A stretch of 38,344 nt of DNA from Oscillospiraceae bacterium (GCA_030533325.1 JAUNJJ010000025.1:1-38344), one strand, 5' to 3'. Positions 1-9,176 are shown, counted from the stretch's first letter. Numbers and translations: made by a program. Notes: a model not told the origin generated them from the sequence alone.

Positions 1-464
1 TTACTTCCACTTACGCACATATCAGAACAACAAGTAATTGGTTCCTGATGAAACATATGCGGTTTTATAACGAGAGTATCTTCATTTATTATTGTATGTA
101 TATTTTCAGGTAATTCAACTTTCCCATTATATCCACTGCCATCTTTAAAAATGTTAAATTCTCCATAAATTCCTTGTTTTTTTAATAAAACTCCTTCTGG
201 AATTTGTGAAGAAAAATGAAAGCCAGTTTCTCTCATAAGATATTCATAAGAAACTTCTATTTTTTCAATTGGTAATCTTGCCATTACACATAATGTCTTA
301 TCGATTATTGCAACAGGATAGATAATATCGCCTATTTTTAATGATGAAACAGAAGGCATTTGTGTGTGATTACTTCCATACACAACACAGAAAGGACCTT
401 TGTCTTTGTGCTTTTCGATTTGTTTTACATAATCTTTAGACCAAAATGTAATATATCCGCTCAT
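1..464 (-). CDS. Uncharacterised protein, partial (C-terminus beyond window)
   Basis: The reading frame opens with ATG at 464 and stays open for 154 codons to the left edge, so the C-terminus is missing. A GGAG ribosome site lies about ten bases before the start. The protein is soluble, with no signal peptide or membrane segment. It begins MSGYITFWSKDYV and carries a conserved-looking stretch near the cut end, KPHMFHQEPITCCSD. I do not recognise a named domain. It lies 36 bp downstream of the DUF4261 gene on the same strand, so the two are probably cotranscribed. Because DUF4261 proteins often occur among toxin/immunity genes, an immunity-like role is conceivable, but that is only an inference from position. 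Confidence 0.7.
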   Translation of the reverse strand, partial: MSGYITFWSKDYVKQIEKHKDKGPFCVVYGSNHTQMPSVSSLKIGDIIYPVAIIDKTLCVMARLPIEKIEVSYEYLMRETGFHFSSQIPEGVLLKKQGIYGEFNIFKDGSGYNGKVELPENIHTIINEDTLVIKPHMFHQEPITCCSDMCVSGS

Positions 465-500
465 ATTTATACACTCCATAAGGTTAAACTCTGAAGACCT

Positions 501-1403
501 TTATCCCCTTTCCCCCGAAGCATATTCTCCCATATTAATATCGATAACTTCTCTTACCGGCTGTATCAGTGCATTTTCATACTGCATATTCCACTGTACC
601 TCCGGGCTGATAGTGTCTCCGTCTATGCCGTCGATGTGATCGTTTGATTTAATCGGATTTTCATTTTCATATATGTAGGAAAGAATATTATAAGCATGAT
701 TTACAACCAAATTCGGATCCATACCATGAAAATGGTACTGTAAATCCGGCATAAACAATGTACTCATACCTATTGTGTCAACAAGCATATCATCCGTTCC
801 TTCTATATTGAAAAATCTAACATTAACAGCATAATAAATGAACCTGTTTTCCTTTGGAACTTCGCAGTTTATAATATCTTCTCTTGAAAGCATTTTTTTA
901 GATGTTTCAAATACAAAAGCTTTACATGTTGGATACAGTTCCGCAAGTGCCTCTATATAATCAACAAGCATCTCCGCTCTTTCCTTGTAATTTAGAAATT
1001 CAGCAAGCATATCTGTTGCAATAACCTGATATTTACAATTTTCTATAATATCAGCTCCATCCTGGCAATCCCACAACTGACTTGCGGATATTTCATCCAT
1101 TATTGGTTTTTCAATTTTATTACAGCCTGTGATCATAAGCTGAGGCGGAACATCCTGATTTTCCTTTTCAAAATGAACAGAATACTTTTTAGCAGCAAAT
1201 CCGGCTACATTCCCATCATGGCTGAAACATTCCGTCTCACCCAGATGTTTGTTCATTACAGCCTCCATCCGCTCCTTATCAGGCATATCACACATTTCGT
1301 CCATAAGTAAATGTATAACAAAGATTGTTCCCGGTCGTTCAGCCTTATTGTTTAAATCCTGTTTTAAAACTTTATCTTTTTTAAATTTATCAAATAACCC
1401 CAT
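501..1403 (-). CDS. DUF4261 domain protein
   Basis: This is a 300-residue soluble protein starting MGLFDKFKKDK, with a GAGAGG ribosome site upstream of ATG 1403. The middle and C-terminal parts fit the DUF4261 family as I know it: ATDMLAEFLNYKERAEMLVD, then FVFETSKKMLSREDI, then NVRFFNIEGTDDMLVDTIG, then LQYHFHGMDPNLVVNHAYN. The family is of unknown function and is often found near polymorphic toxin or immunity genes. No catalytic motif is evident. The next gene on the same strand starts 36 bp after its stop. A damaged piece of a close homologue lies on the opposite strand at 36012-36085. Family assignment is from memory of the pattern; function is unknown. Confidence 0.75.
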   Translation of the reverse strand: MGLFDKFKKDKVLKQDLNNKAERPGTIFVIHLLMDEMCDMPDKERMEAVMNKHLGETECFSHDGNVAGFAAKKYSVHFEKENQDVPPQLMITGCNKIEKPIMDEISASQLWDCQDGADIIENCKYQVIATDMLAEFLNYKERAEMLVDYIEALAELYPTCKAFVFETSKKMLSREDIINCEVPKENRFIYYAVNVRFFNIEGTDDMLVDTIGMSTLFMPDLQYHFHGMDPNLVVNHAYNILSYIYENENPIKSNDHIDGIDGDTISPEVQWNMQYENALIQPVREVIDINMGEYASGERG

Positions 1404-1546
1404 AAATTTATTTTCCTCTCTGTATATTTCTTGGATTTGGTGAATTTTTTAACATAAATATTCATACTCCGGAATTTTTAATTCTGCTTCATTTTTACTC
1501 TCTAAAATCTGTCTTAAATTACAAATTTCATATATTGATATTTGCA

Positions 1547-1800
1547 TCACAAATACTTGCCCATTTTAACTTCAATGGTTTCAAATCCATTATCTGTAAA
1601 CAAATCGAACCCATTATAAACAGTATTATTTTTGGGTATAAAAGCATCGTTCGACAATAGACTCAATAATAGGCTAACCATTTTGGGTTCAATTGTTTTA
1701 ATGCAATTCTTATTTGCAACTCCATCTATATCATTATTCTACCACACATCACCATAATTAGCAATAAAAAATTTCCGGTTGTCTGTTTTCAATAATAGAC
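1547..1800 (-). pseudogene. Relic of an unidentified gene, C-terminal part
   Basis: Reading the minus strand from about 1800 gives FFIANYGDVW, a TAG stop near 1740, then NNDIDGVANKNCIKTIEPKM and further residues ending NGFETIEVKMGKYL and a TGA at 1547-1549. The composition reads as real protein on both sides of the TAG, which suggests a Tyr codon changed to a stop (GDVW-stop-NND). No start codon or ribosome site is visible and the frame closes upstream by about 1835. I do not recognise the family; it could be the tail of an immunity-type protein. Confidence 0.45.
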
Positions 1801-1868
1801 CTGAAGCACTCAGCCACTTCACTTGTTATCGGTATCTTCCACGTCCCTGCCTTTGTTTTGATGTTCAT
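1767..1868 (-). pseudogene. Tyrosine-recombinase (integrase) relic
   Basis: The minus strand encodes NIKTKAGTWKIPITSEV followed by AECFRSIIENRQPEIF before an in-frame stop. Phage/Tn916-type integrases have a very similar stretch in the catalytic domain, of the pattern K-T-x-A-G-x-R-x-I-P-M-T-x-E-V followed by C-F-x-x-I-I-x-N-R. Only about 34 residues remain. The catalytic Arg, the HxxR box and the Tyr are not visible, so the gene is dead. It partly overlaps the reading frame of the relic at 1547-1800 in a different phase. It marks past insertion of a mobile element at this edge. The match is from memory of the family pattern. Confidence 0.5.
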
Positions 1869-2066
1869 ACAAGCTGAACTGACTTAAATTCTTATTTATA
1901 TAACTGATGAAAAGGGAAATTTAACCAGGTTCGTAAATTTCCGATTTTTCTTAAAGTATATTATCATTTTACCACGTTCTCTTCCTTGTTTAAAGGCAAA
2001 AGTTTCTGATCTCATCAACCGACCTCGGAAAGAGCCATTCTTATTATATCATTTGCAATATACATA
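1869..2066. other. Gene-free stretch
   Basis: Nothing coding is convincing here. Short open frames on the minus strand could be more decayed integrase sequence but show no family motif. The right end borders the promoter of the plus-strand phosphodiesterase gene. Confidence 0.4.
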
Positions 2067-2095
2067 TTGAAAGCTATAAAAATTTATGATATAAT
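2067..2095 (+). promoter_or_regulatory. Promoter of the REC-EAL gene
   Basis: TTGAAA (2067-2072), 17-bp spacer, TATAAT (2090-2095), a good sigma-A-type promoter. It overlaps the upstream in-frame TTG at 2067, so translation cannot start there, which supports the GTG start at 2136. Confidence 0.8.
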
Positions 2096-2135
2096 TAATC
2101 TGACACATATTTATGTATTTCAGGGGGGGATAACT

Positions 2136-4199
2136 GTGGATGAAAAAACTCCGGTATCTTTAAGTCAGCTAATTTCATATTTGAATGACGATTTTGAGCA
2201 CATACTGTATATTGACTTTGAAAAAGACTCAATCGTCCCGTATCGTCTTAACGGTAAAGAAGAAAGATTTGATGAAATGAAATTCAGTACATTTCTTGAC
2301 ACTGTTTCTGAAAACAAAATTGCATACTATGATAAAAAAGTGCTGAAGAAAATATTCAATAAGGATTATCTGTCAAAACAGCTTCGTGACAAACAATACT
2401 ATACATATCAGCTGAAATCAGGCTCATATGAACATTCTCTTTTCCGGATGATTAAGATTGTTAACACCGATGCTCCGGGTGAACCTGAACACATAGTTGC
2501 AGGGATAGCATATGAAAAGTCAGAATTCAATAAGAGTAATACCTTTTCAAATTCACGTCATTCCGCACTGGTAGTGGATGACAATGAGATAGACCGCGGC
2601 ATCCTGTCGGAAATTCTGTCGCAGAAGTATGATATTATTGAAGCTGAAAACGGAAAAGAAGCATATGAAAAACTTGAAAAATACTCTGATGAGATTGCTG
2701 TAATTCTCACTGACCTCGAAATGCCGGTATGCGACGGTTATACACTTTTAAAACGTATATCTTCAATTCGTGCATTTAACAGTATCCCTGTTCTTGTTAC
2801 CACAATAAGCAGATACGAGGAGATTGAAGTACAGTGCCTTGGCCTTGGTGCCTCAGATTTTATTGTTAAGCCGTACAACCCCGAAATAGTATTAAACAGA
2901 GTAATGAGTCACACAAGACTCCGGGAATCCTCAGCAATGCTCGATACACTTCAGACGGATAAGCTTACCGGTCTGTATACAAAAGAGTTTTTTACCAGAT
3001 ATGTACAGCAGACGCTAAACAGCAACAGCGAAAAAAATTTCAGTATTATTTGTTCAGAGATAGAAAACTTTAAATCTATTAACGAAAAATACGGAGAAAA
3101 AACCGGTGATGATATCCTTGTCTATACCGCGGAGAGTATTCTGAAAAATATTGACGGCATTCTCTATGGCTGCCGGTTTAACGGTGATATCTTCGCTTTT
3201 ATACAGACAAGTGATAAGGAATCAGCTCTTAACAGTGAAGTTATTGAGAAGATTTCCGCGCACTCCCCTGTTACTCCTGTTTCTCTCAAATTCGGCATTT
3301 ACAGAATAGAGGATGATATTCCTGTTCTTGCTATGATAGACAGAGCTGTACTCGCTGTAAGACAAATTAAAGACACATATAAAAAATATATTTCTGTGTA
3401 TGACGACCAGATCAGAGAAAAAATTATCAGGCAGAAGTTTATCACTGACAATATGGAAACTGCACTCAGAGAACATCAGTTTTCTGTTTATTACCAGCCT
3501 AAGCATGACATTGAATCTGGTCGCATAACAGGTGCCGAAGCACTGTTAAGATGGAATCATCCGTCAGTCGGGAGCATTCTCACTTCAGAATTTATCCCTG
3601 TTTTTGAAAAGAATGGTTTTATTGTGAAGCTTGATGAATATGTTCTCCATGAATGCTGTTCCAGTCTTTCTGAATGGATAAGCCATGGGCTCTCTGACTT
3701 TCATATTTCCATAAATATTTCCAGACGTGATTTTGAAGATGATAATCTGGCTGATAAGATAGAAAGAATCATAGACTCATATGTTATTCCTCACAGCTAT
3801 ATCCACATAGAAATAACAGAGTCAGTATATACTGATAATCAGCAAAGGGCAGAAAAAACGGTAAAGCAGCTGCATGACAAAGGTTTTGTTATAGAACTTG
3901 ATGACTTCGGCACAGGATACTCGTCACTTGCCGTACTTAACAGTGAAAATCTTGACGTACTCAAGTTTGATGTTAGTCTTATTGAGAATGACTCCCCTGA
4001 CTCAGAAAAAAGTGCTCTTGTATTCGCTTCTCAGCTTGCTCAGATGATGAATCTTTATACAGTTGCAGAAGGAATTGAAAATGCAAGTCAGCTTGAAAGA
4101 GTAAAAAAACTTAAATGCAACTCATCACAGGGATTTGTTTACTCAGAGGCAATTCCAAAAGAAAAGTTTGAGGAATATATGAAATCCTTTAAAAAATAA
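2136..4199 (+). CDS. Response regulator with degenerate GGDEF and intact EAL: c-di-GMP phosphodiesterase
   Basis: The 687-residue cytoplasmic protein starts at GTG 2136, seven bases after an AGGGGGG ribosome site; earlier in-frame starts lie inside the promoter. After about 140 unassigned residues comes a receiver domain (about 142-265) with VVDDNE, phospho-acceptor Asp near 193 in TDLEMP and Lys in VKP. A GGDEF-like domain follows with RFNGDIFAF in place of GGDEF, so it is unlikely to make c-di-GMP. The EAL domain (about 443-680) keeps the catalytic set: EALLRW, SINIS, EITES, DDFGTGYSS, LKFD, AEGIE and SQGF. The expected activity is phosphorylation-controlled c-di-GMP hydrolysis. No cognate kinase is adjacent. 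The lipoprotein and DUF4230 genes follow on the same strand, separated by a hairpin. Confidence 0.9.
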   Translation: MDEKTPVSLSQLISYLNDDFEHILYIDFEKDSIVPYRLNGKEERFDEMKFSTFLDTVSENKIAYYDKKVLKKIFNKDYLSKQLRDKQYYTYQLKSGSYEHSLFRMIKIVNTDAPGEPEHIVAGIAYEKSEFNKSNTFSNSRHSALVVDDNEIDRGILSEILSQKYDIIEAENGKEAYEKLEKYSDEIAVILTDLEMPVCDGYTLLKRISSIRAFNSIPVLVTTISRYEEIEVQCLGLGASDFIVKPYNPEIVLNRVMSHTRLRESSAMLDTLQTDKLTGLYTKEFFTRYVQQTLNSNSEKNFSIICSEIENFKSINEKYGEKTGDDILVYTAESILKNIDGILYGCRFNGDIFAFIQTSDKESALNSEVIEKISAHSPVTPVSLKFGIYRIEDDIPVLAMIDRAVLAVRQIKDTYKKYISVYDDQIREKIIRQKFITDNMETALREHQFSVYYQPKHDIESGRITGAEALLRWNHPSVGSILTSEFIPVFEKNGFIVKLDEYVLHECCSSLSEWISHGLSDFHISINISRRDFEDDNLADKIERIIDSYVIPHSYIHIEITESVYTDNQQRAEKTVKQLHDKGFVIELDDFGTGYSSLAVLNSENLDVLKFDVSLIENDSPDSEKSALVFASQLAQMMNLYTVAEGIENASQLERVKKLKCNSSQGFVYSEAIPKEKFEEYMKSFKK

Positions 4200-4211
4200 T
4201 ATACAACATCC

Positions 4212-4246
4212 AGGGCCTTGTGCAGTCAAATACCGCATAAGGCCCT
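4212..4246 (+). other. Hairpin between the EAL gene and the lipoprotein gene
   Basis: A 12-bp stem, AGGGCCTTGTGC (4212-4223) with GCATAAGGCCCT (4235-4246), contains one G-U pair and an 11-nt loop. No U-tract follows, and the next ribosome site starts a few bases later. It is therefore better read as an attenuator or transcript-stability structure than as a classic terminator. Confidence 0.6.
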
Positions 4247-4266
4247 GTCAGAAGGTGAAAATACAA

Positions 4267-6744
4267 ATGAAGAATAAAGTACTGCTTGTATTCTGTCTCA
4301 CTTTTACTGTATGTTTCTTATCAGGATGCAGTCTTAGAAACAGTTTTGAAGAAAAAATCACTTCAGATATAGAGCAGAAATCAGGCATCAGTATGGATAA
4401 AACATATAGAGAATACCGTACAAATGTCTTAAAGGGAAATGTAAAAAATAATTATTATTTCAGCAAAGATACTCCGGTTATTCCTGATGATACCGATGAG
4501 ATGGTGCCTGAAAATCAGGCTCGGATTTCATTTGCACAAAACAGTCTCCTGACTGTGCACTACTACAGCGATGAAAACAGAACTAATGAATTTACCAGTC
4601 CGTACGATGACTTTATATATCTGAATCCAGGAGACAGCATATATGCTGCAGTAAACACAAATAACAACGGTCAGCCTGGAGTGTTCAATTTTCGTGAATT
4701 TCGTATTTATGAACATTCTGAAAACGGCAAATCCCTCCTTTCATCGTCTTCGCCCGGAGAAGACGGTCTGGTATTCACTGTTCCGGAAAACGGCGGGGGA
4801 CTTGACTTCTCAATAGAACCTTCCGGACAATATGAAAAATTCCGGATAAAACTGAATGACTATTATACTGATGACACATTTACTCAGCATAGTCTTAACG
4901 GAACGTGGAAAATTAACGATCAGAAATGTGAAAAAGACACTGCTGAAATCAGTTCACTTGATTCATATGTCGTAAGCTACGAGTATAATCCGGAACTGTT
5001 CTTTTTCGTATCATGCGAACCAAAATATTTTTATCAGGACAATAGTAAGATTATATTCAGTCAGGATTCAGCTTCCGGTATGGAAACAGAATACTCTGTT
5101 GAACTGTACCCATATATCACTACTTCCCTTACCGCAAAGTCCAATATGAAAGTTGAGGTAAACGGAGAACTCTACGGTGAATATAAAAAGGGGCAGATTG
5201 CAAACATAGAAAAACTTAAATTCGGTGATACAATCGTTGTTACAAACAGCAGGATAGAAGATATAATATACGACAAAGATCTCCTTAGCCTCAGGGAAAC
5301 AGATGAAACATTTGGAATCTATACATTCAAGGTACGTGAACAGTACGGTGATTTCACCTTCAATCCGGCAGATTATAAGTTTGAACATGGTACAATTGAG
5401 TTCAGATATCTTGGAAACAAAATTACCGGAAAAATAAATCTGGCCGCAGGCAGACAGATTGAATACTCAGCTCTGAAAACAGATGAAGGCTACTGGCTTC
5501 CTGAGGGAGATAACGTCATAACCGTATCCGAAGATGCGGAAGAAACCAAAAAGGAAATTGGAAATATCCGCTTTTATAAAAAGCAGCTGGTTACTGTCAA
5601 CTTCCCTCAGCCTGCGGCCGGCGGAACTATCATATATAAAAAAGATGACCGCACAGTAGTTTCACAGAGCGAAAAGATGCTCAGCGGAACCAGGATAACT
5701 ATGACCTATAAGCCATGGGCAGGATGGAAACAGAAATATTCTGAAAGCAGCTATATAGTTTCAGACGAACAGGAAACACAGACAGTTAATATCAACGGAT
5801 ATGACGTAAATTCTATTTTTGAGGAAGCTGAGGAACACAAACCAAATCTGATTATTTCTGCAAACCGAAATATAGGTTCAGAAATGAAATTTTCCCTTCA
5901 TTCTTCTGATACGGATATTTCCGGCCTCAGCTGGGACAGAAAAAATAAGTATCTGTATGAAGGAAAAACCGGTACTTCAGAGGGAATCACTCTGTCTCTC
6001 AGCAACGCATCTCTTCCTGAGGATCAGATGGTTAAGCTTATTATTGAAAAAACAGACAAAAACAAAAAGAAATATCAGGATATCAGATACATCACCGCAA
6101 TACCCGAAAGCGAGAAAATTGATATATACACAGATGCAGAAATAAAATCTTCAGATATATACTACACTGATATCTGTATAAACATCAGTCTTGAAGAAAA
6201 GATGATATATATTGCGGAAACTCCGGAAAATGCAACAGTACAGATTAACTATGCTGACACCGATTCAAAAAAGGTTCTTCAGGAAAATGATTATATTGAT
6301 TCGGACAGAATGATCGAACTTACACTCAGGCCTGAAAAAGGATACTATCTGACTGGTTCAGGGGTAATAAACAATATTTATCAGAAGACAATGAAATACT
6401 CTGATTATCTGCTTTCCTTTGAAAAAACAGATAACTCCCACCCAAGAAAAAAAGTTTGTACACTGACACTGGATACAGAAGACAAATTCGGAAAGGTTAC
6501 ATATACACTCAACGGAACTTCTGTAAGCGGTGTTACAGAAGTAAGAGAGGAGGACGAACTGATAATTACATATCAGCTCGAAGACAGGAATTATATCATT
6601 TATAAGGACTTTATCTCTGCTATGCATGATCTTCTTACCAAATCTCCGTATGAGCGAAGCGAAAAAATAAAAATCACACCTGAAATTGACGGTACAACCA
6701 TCAGGCGCGAAGACTATATAACAGTTCAGAAAAAGGAGAAATAA
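4267..6744 (+). CDS. Large secreted lipoprotein with repeated beta-domain modules
   Basis: The 825-residue protein has a signal peptide ending in the lipobox LSGC (Cys21), so it should be lipid-anchored outside the membrane. I chose ATG 4267, nine bases after GAAGGTG; an in-frame GTG at 4255 lies inside that ribosome site. The rest is hydrophilic and beta-rich. Several modules look alike, pairing VTVNFPQPAAGGTIIYK-type strands with a later YKPWAGWK or RPEKGYYLTGSG segment, reminiscent of InlB B-type repeats. No catalytic motif is visible. It ends two bases before the start of the first DUF4230 gene, so the three genes are one operon. A scaffold or binding role at the cell surface is plausible; the function is unknown. 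Confidence 0.8.
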   Translation: MKNKVLLVFCLTFTVCFLSGCSLRNSFEEKITSDIEQKSGISMDKTYREYRTNVLKGNVKNNYYFSKDTPVIPDDTDEMVPENQARISFAQNSLLTVHYYSDENRTNEFTSPYDDFIYLNPGDSIYAAVNTNNNGQPGVFNFREFRIYEHSENGKSLLSSSSPGEDGLVFTVPENGGGLDFSIEPSGQYEKFRIKLNDYYTDDTFTQHSLNGTWKINDQKCEKDTAEISSLDSYVVSYEYNPELFFFVSCEPKYFYQDNSKIIFSQDSASGMETEYSVELYPYITTSLTAKSNMKVEVNGELYGEYKKGQIANIEKLKFGDTIVVTNSRIEDIIYDKDLLSLRETDETFGIYTFKVREQYGDFTFNPADYKFEHGTIEFRYLGNKITGKINLAAGRQIEYSALKTDEGYWLPEGDNVITVSEDAEETKKEIGNIRFYKKQLVTVNFPQPAAGGTIIYKKDDRTVVSQSEKMLSGTRITMTYKPWAGWKQKYSESSYIVSDEQETQTVNINGYDVNSIFEEAEEHKPNLIISANRNIGSEMKFSLHSSDTDISGLSWDRKNKYLYEGKTGTSEGITLSLSNASLPEDQMVKLIIEKTDKNKKKYQDIRYITAIPESEKIDIYTDAEIKSSDIYYTDICINISLEEKMIYIAETPENATVQINYADTDSKKVLQENDYIDSDRMIELTLRPEKGYYLTGSGVINNIYQKTMKYSDYLLSFEKTDNSHPRKKVCTLTLDTEDKFGKVTYTLNGTSVSGVTEVREEDELIITYQLEDRNYIIYKDFISAMHDLLTKSPYERSEKIKITPEIDGTTIRREDYITVQKKEK

Positions 6745-6746
6745 CC

Positions 6747-7475
6747 ATGAAAGACAAAAAAAATCTGAAAAAACTCTCCTTAAACTGTGCCCTTCTTATT
6801 GCCGTCGCACTGCTTACAGTGATGTTCTTTTCTCTGATACTTCCGGCATACAAAAAAGCAGAAGATACCGGTATTTTACTCGGAACAGCTTCCGGAAAGG
6901 AAGTAGGAAAGTTTACCGGCTCATACAAAGGAATAACTGACGGTATTACCGAAGGAAAAAAACAGGGTCTGAATGCAGAAGACATTTCTTCAAAAATGAC
7001 AGGTACAATGAAGGAAACCAGCAAGCTGGAAGTTCTTTCAGCAGGAATAAAAATCAGTGATATGCATGAGGTCGGTGAGAAATACAAAGCACTCTATATT
7101 ATAAAAGGAATTGCTGTTTTTACCGTTGATCTGAATAAAGCGACAGTTACTACCGCAGATAGTGAAATAATTATCACCATTCCCCAGCCTGAAGCTGAAA
7201 TATTTATTGATGAAAAGGAAACCCGGAAAATTGCTGAACAGTCAAATCTGATATTTGACGGTAGTTCAGAAGACGGATACACCGAATATATCAATTCAAT
7301 GAACACAATTTCAAAAGATATCTCTTCCAGAATAAACGAATACGACAATCTCATTGAAGAAGCGTGCCGAAATGCCAAAAGCCATATCGAACGGATAGCT
7401 GATTCCATGTGCGGAGACAATTTCAGCTATTCAGTAAAGTTCAGTTCAGAATCGGGCGGTGAAAATAATGAGTAA
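6747..7475 (+). CDS. DUF4230 membrane-anchored protein
   Basis: This 242-residue protein has one N-terminal membrane segment (about residues 12-33) and a predicted external domain. The segment KLEVLSAGIKISDM, then IAVFTVDLNKATV, then IIITIPQPEAEIFIDE, followed by a C-terminal helix with EEACRNAKSHIERIADSM, fits the DUF4230 pattern as I know it. A Gly-rich stretch GILLGTASGKEVGKFTGSYK follows the membrane anchor. The ribosome site AAAAGGAG sits at the end of the lipoprotein gene, two bases before this start. Its stop overlaps the next start by 8 bp (ATGAGTAA), so translation is coupled to a second protein of the same type. DUF4230 has no established biochemical role. Confidence 0.8.
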   Translation: MKDKKNLKKLSLNCALLIAVALLTVMFFSLILPAYKKAEDTGILLGTASGKEVGKFTGSYKGITDGITEGKKQGLNAEDISSKMTGTMKETSKLEVLSAGIKISDMHEVGEKYKALYIIKGIAVFTVDLNKATVTTADSEIIITIPQPEAEIFIDEKETRKIAEQSNLIFDGSSEDGYTEYINSMNTISKDISSRINEYDNLIEEACRNAKSHIERIADSMCGDNFSYSVKFSSESGGENNE

Positions 7476-8166
7476 ATCCGGAAGAAAACTTAACTATACC
7501 GCAGTATTAATCATTATCGTCACTGTTTTGTTTTTACTAAACGTTCTGTTCTATAACAAAATCATAGAATCAGGCGGAACAGCATTCAGAACAGCATATG
7601 ATACTGCAAAAGAGGAAGAAGAAAAGGAGATTTATTCCAGGTTCTATGAGGCAGCATTCGAGCAGTACAAAACAACCAATGATATAAGCATAAATATTGA
7701 AAACACAAACGAAGAAGGTAAGCTTGAGGTACTTTCTGTTTATGATGTGGCATACATTATTCAGGATTCAGAAACTTCAGAAGACGGTACTACCGCATGG
7801 CTTGAAGTTCCGGGAACAGGCATATTTACCGTTGATATTCATGCCTGCGAATTTCTGGCTGACCATCAGAGAAACACCATCACTGCAAGAATTCCACATC
7901 CTGAACTCAGCAGATTTACAATTGATTACGAAAATGTCAGTCTTCTGAATTTTTCAACAGGTCTTACAAACGGTTCAATCGAAAAAGGTGAAGAACTTGC
8001 TCATAATCAGCTTCAGGAAGGTGACCTGAGAATCAGGGAGAATATTCTTTCAAATCAAAAAATAATACTCAGTGCAGATTCTGCAGCAAAGAAAATAGTT
8101 AAACAGCTTCTTGTTTCAGTTAATCCGGCAGAGGATATTGAAATTATTGTTGAATTCATTGAATAA
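7468..8166 (+). CDS. Second DUF4230-like membrane-anchored protein
   Basis: The 232-residue protein starts at ATG 7468, overlapping the upstream stop; an in-frame GTG at 7459 is less likely. It has one N-terminal membrane segment (about residues 10-27), an acidic linker rich in Glu, then the same plan as its neighbour: GKLEVLSVYDVAYI, GIFTVDIHACEF, TARIPHPELSRFTID and a C-terminal helix SAAKKIVKQLLVSVNP. The two proteins look like diverged duplicates that may pair. The operon ends at the strong hairpin just downstream. Function unknown. Confidence 0.75.
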   Translation: MSKSGRKLNYTAVLIIIVTVLFLLNVLFYNKIIESGGTAFRTAYDTAKEEEEKEIYSRFYEAAFEQYKTTNDISINIENTNEEGKLEVLSVYDVAYIIQDSETSEDGTTAWLEVPGTGIFTVDIHACEFLADHQRNTITARIPHPELSRFTIDYENVSLLNFSTGLTNGSIEKGEELAHNQLQEGDLRIRENILSNQKIILSADSAAKKIVKQLLVSVNPAEDIEIIVEFIE

Positions 8167-8187
8167 AAAAATTTTTACAGGATATAA

Positions 8188-8222
8188 TGATACAGTTGTC
8201 ACAGACAGCTGTATCATTTTTT
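8188..8222 (+). terminator. Rho-independent terminator of the lipoprotein/DUF4230 operon
   Basis: Stem TGATACAGTTGT / ACAGCTGTATCA (12 bp with one G-U pair) with a 5-nt loop, followed by a run of T. It lies 21 bp after the DUF4230 stop and 15 bp before the next gene. Confidence 0.9.
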
Positions 8223-8237
8223 ATGAGGTAATAATTT

Positions 8238-9176
8238 ATGGAAAACAAAGTAACAGATGTTATTATAATAGGAGGCGGTGCGGCAGGGCTTACTGCAGCA
8301 ATTTACTGCGGAAGAGCCGGTCTGAAAACTGTACTTTGTGAATCTGAATTTTCAGGCGGTAAGATAATTTCAGTAAACAGCATAGAGAATTATCCGGGCT
8401 TTTCTTCAGTTAAAGGTTTTGAACTCGCTGAAAAAATAAAGGAACAGGCATTGAAAAGTGGTGTGGAGATTAAAGAATTTCTGAAAACTGAAAAAGTTAA
8501 TCTTTCGGGTAAAGTAAAGAGTATATACACTGACAGTACTGTTTTTGAGGCAAAGTGCGTAATTATTGCAACAGGTTCATCAGAAGTACTGCTTGATGTA
8601 AAAAATGAGGAAAAATTCCATGGAAAAGGTGTTCATTACTGTGCTGAATGTGACGGATTTTTATATAAAAATAAAACAGTTGCTGTAACCGGCGGCGGTA
8701 ACAGCGCTGTCTCAGCAGCGATATATCTCTCAGGTTCTGCGTCAAAAGTAATAATGGTCAGAAGAAAAGACAGTTTTCACTGTGAAAAAATCCTTCTTGA
8801 CAGGCTGAAAAAAATCAGCAATATCCAGATACTGTACAACTGGAATATTACTGATCTTCTTGGTGACAGCAAACTCATTGGAATTGAGGTTCAAAATACC
8901 AAAAACAACACCAGAGGAATAATTTCAGCTGACGGTGTTTTCGCATTCAATGGCTGCCGCCCTGCAACTGAACTGTTCAGAGATGTAATTAACCTTGACG
9001 GCGAGGGATATATTCTTACAGATGAGAATATGTGTACAAATATACCTGGTGTGTTTGCTGCAGGCGATGTACGCTCAAAACTGTGCCGTCAGATAACAAC
9101 TGCGGCTGCGGATGGTACCGCAGCCGCATACAGTGCTGAAAAATTTATTCACGGAAAAACTGATTTTACTGACTGA
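8238..9176 (+). CDS. trxB: Thioredoxin reductase-like flavoprotein
   Basis: The 312-residue cytoplasmic enzyme has the usual TrxB length and order: FAD-binding GGGAAG near residue 13, ATGS near 112, redox-active CAEC (Cys135 and Cys138) followed by DG, a second nucleotide site GGGNSAV, VRRKDSF, and the C-terminal FAD motif GVFAAGDVR with RQITTAAADG. NADPH-dependent reduction of thioredoxin or a similar carrier is expected. The usual FRA after the RR pair is FHC here, so nicotinamide preference may differ. The start has a TGAGGT ribosome site. Only 15 bp separate it from the preceding terminator, so no separate promoter is visible and it may depend on read-through. Its stop overlaps the convergent ATPase gene by 11 bp. 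No thioredoxin gene is adjacent. Confidence 0.88.
   Translation: MENKVTDVIIIGGGAAGLTAAIYCGRAGLKTVLCESEFSGGKIISVNSIENYPGFSSVKGFELAEKIKEQALKSGVEIKEFLKTEKVNLSGKVKSIYTDSTVFEAKCVIIATGSSEVLLDVKNEEKFHGKGVHYCAECDGFLYKNKTVAVTGGGNSAVSAAIYLSGSASKVIMVRRKDSFHCEKILLDRLKKISNIQILYNWNITDLLGDSKLIGIEVQNTKNNTRGIISADGVFAFNGCRPATELFRDVINLDGEGYILTDENMCTNIPGVFAAGDVRSKLCRQITTAAADGTAAAYSAEKFIHGKTDFTD

Noticed and set aside
2067-2135. Upstream start for the REC-EAL gene at 2067
   Set aside because: That TTG is the -35 box of the promoter; the GTG at 2136 has a strong ribosome site.
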